Part shown: positions 62,355 to 64,000 of the stretch, one piece after another
How the letters are laid out: every line of letters starts with the position of its first letter
How positions within the stretch are numbered: position 1 is the stretch's first letter
From: Malania oleifera
Lineage: Eukaryota > Streptophyta > Magnoliopsida > Santalales > Ximeniaceae
NCBI RefSeq assembly: GCF_029873635.1
Contig: NC_080423.1
Span: 108,765,087-108,829,086 of the forward strand
Direction of reading: 5' to 3'
DNA: 64,000 nucleotides
Notes under the pieces: generated by a model
The model's database searches: none
What the model was told of the DNA's origin: nothing
What the model saw: the letters and a program-made list of their open reading frames with translations, nothing else
Program-made: the position numbers and the translations under genes

Positions 62355-63099
62355 CTAAACAAAATAGTGTAAGAAAATTCCTCAAATTTAAAAGGAAGAA
62401 TAAGGATGATGAAATTTTTTTGAAACCATCCAATTGACAATCACTATTCAACCATTCCAACAGCGCACTTCTGCAACTAGGGAACAGCAATAAAGTGAAA
62501 AAATCACCATGTGCACCAGGAGGGGGTTGAAAAAGAAATGGTAGTTACAGATGGGGTGTGAGAGAGAGAGAAAGAGATAAAAACGGAGGAAGAGAATGAA
62601 GATAGACTATAGAGTAGATCACAAAGTCGGTGTCAGATAATTTTATGAAAAAGTGAGTTGTTAAAGGTAGTTTAAAGACTTATATTTTATGTTTTGTGCT
62701 TTTTAATATTTTTTATCCTTTTTTCATAGTTGTGTAATTCTTTTAGTCAAAAACAAAAGGATAAAACTAGAATATTATGACCAAATAGACAATTGAAAAC
62801 TGTCAAAAAGTTTATTCCTTTGACAGCACAAATTAGTAATTTTGTATCAGTTGACAAGGCAAGAAATCAAGAATGGAGTGGTCAAGCACTTAAAAAAGGG
62901 GGTTTTGAGAAAATAAAAACTAATTTGCCCATATTACATCTACATGCTTTTTCACAAAGTGGGGTACATAAATCATTTTTTGTTACTTCACGTGACCTAA
63001 AGCAACACCCTCCAAAAATAGTAGTGTCATCTAATCATTTCTCACTACATCTCTAGCCTCCTACTCTTCCAGTCGCCAATTTCAACTAAGACACCCTCA
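62355..63099. other. Intron of the CBSCBSPB-type gene
   Basis: No upstream exon was found between the acceptor at 62,355 and the window end, so this is part of an intron longer than 1.6 kb. It has a short GA-rich patch at about 62,558-62,595. Confidence 0.55.
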
Positions 63100-64000
63100 C
63101 TAGCACATTGTCTGACTTGTATTGTAAGTGCACCAATCACCCTTCTGTTGCCTTATCAAGTATCAACTTACTACAGATGTCTTTATCCCTTACTTTGTCC
63201 TTTAGACTTTTAGAGTAATACCAATCATCCACCCACCTTAACATTCTCATTTTTACGCAAACTCCAATCTTACTGCAGTGTACACTGCCCATTCCACAAA
63301 AAATATCTGATCCATGTTAGTCATACAGGCCCTAAAATTTTCAGGGGTATTCCACAATCACATAGCATATTAATTGTACTTCCCCTTTTTAACCAACCTG
63401 CTTTCTCTCATTGTATCATCCTTTCTTCAATTTCATCTTCTACATGCATAATTGATTCAAAAAAGTGAAATCTAATAGTAGGGATTCTTGACTATAAACT
63501 TCAAGTTGTTTCTCTTAAATTTCTGAAATTGCATTTCATGCATAGTTTCTTGCTTTTCCTTAGTTTAGAACATGTAAATTTTAAAGATTCCAACCAGAGT
63601 CAATTCCACCTCTAATTTCATCTATCAAGACAATATTGTCCGCAAACATATTTGAGAAACCTCATGCTAGAATCTAATATGTATAGCAAGACAATACATA
63701 GTACAAACATTAGTAATCACCCCATCATGCATATCTTTAATGGCCTCTATATACCTACTACCTGCCTCTTCTTATCTAGAACCCAAAATAGTATTGTCTT
63801 ACTTACCTTCATAAGCTTCCTTTAGATCAACAAAAACCAGGGGCAAATCCCTTTCTTTTCCATTTACTTTTTCAACTGATCTTATCAATAGATATATAGC
63901 CTCAACAGTTTAATCTCTAGGGCATAAAACAAAATTGACTTTTTGATATCTTCATTTCTAGCTTCAATGTTTATTCAGTTACCTTTCCCAAAGTTTTATC
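63100..64000 (-). mobile_element. RTE-type LINE fragment in the upstream intron
   Basis: Shares phrases such as 'ccaccttaacattctcattt' and 'catctatcaagacaatatt' with the fragment at 60.5-61.3 kb but extends into more upstream reverse-transcriptase sequence near 63,800-64,000. Because the two overlap in content they are separate insertions. Decayed, same orientation as the gene. Confidence 0.55.

Overview
The window is repeat-rich nuclear DNA from a flowering plant, most likely a eudicot. It has plant LTR retrotransposons primed by initiator-Met tRNA, tRNA-derived SINEs, RTE-type LINE remnants, MITEs and AT-rich intergenic DNA. Two host genes are recognisable, both plant types: a non-specific phospholipase C (NPC, PF04185 family) and the C-terminal part of a CBSCBSPB-type protein (CBS domains plus PB1 plus a C-terminal hydrophobic segment). 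The species cannot be named from this sequence.

Layout. Positions 1-27,156 are almost entirely nested LTR elements. A solo LTR of about 2.3 kb (427-2,718, TSD GTTTT) sits in an AT-rich repeat whose uninterrupted paralogue lies near 27.8-29.6 kb. A second solo LTR (5,129-12,464, TSD AGTGA) contains three separate later insertions, one of them composite. A third nest is three levels deep: a non-autonomous LTR element (13,153-27,156), interrupted by a solo LTR (13,436-25,014, TSD AAAAA), itself interrupted by a nearly full-length Ty3/gypsy chromovirus of Tekay/Del type (13,762-23,412, TSD CTATA) coding on the minus strand. From 27 to 32 kb come MITEs, a LINE 3' end and a hAT-type MITE. An intact three-exon NPC gene lies at 32,246-34,409 (minus). 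Upstream of it is a broken Ty1/copia element that runs into a run of exactly 100 N (37,728-37,827).

After the gap, 37,828-48,069 repeats 24,893-34,756 in the same order, including a second NPC copy, but with many small indels and without the copia insertion. I read this as two haplotype copies of one locus placed in tandem by the assembly, not as a biological duplication. Positions 48-59.5 kb are intergenic, with two SINEs flanked by exact 14-16 bp target duplications, a MITE pair and LTR fragments. From 59.6 kb to the right edge is the minus-strand CBSCBSPB-type gene: five 3' exons are resolved, and its introns carry RTE LINE fragments.

The most unusual signal is an array of degenerate 12-bp palindromes (consensus TTCGTCGACGAA, 5-9 copies) in three separate LTRs. 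In each the array ends about 7-8 bp upstream of the LTR TATA box, so it looks like an LTR enhancer. Other points of interest are three successive tandem-repeat blocks that make up much of the non-autonomous element, a 29-bp minisatellite with different copy number in the two LTRs of one element, and the assembly false duplication. I found no CRISPR array, no rRNA or tRNA gene, and no convincing new multi-gene system.
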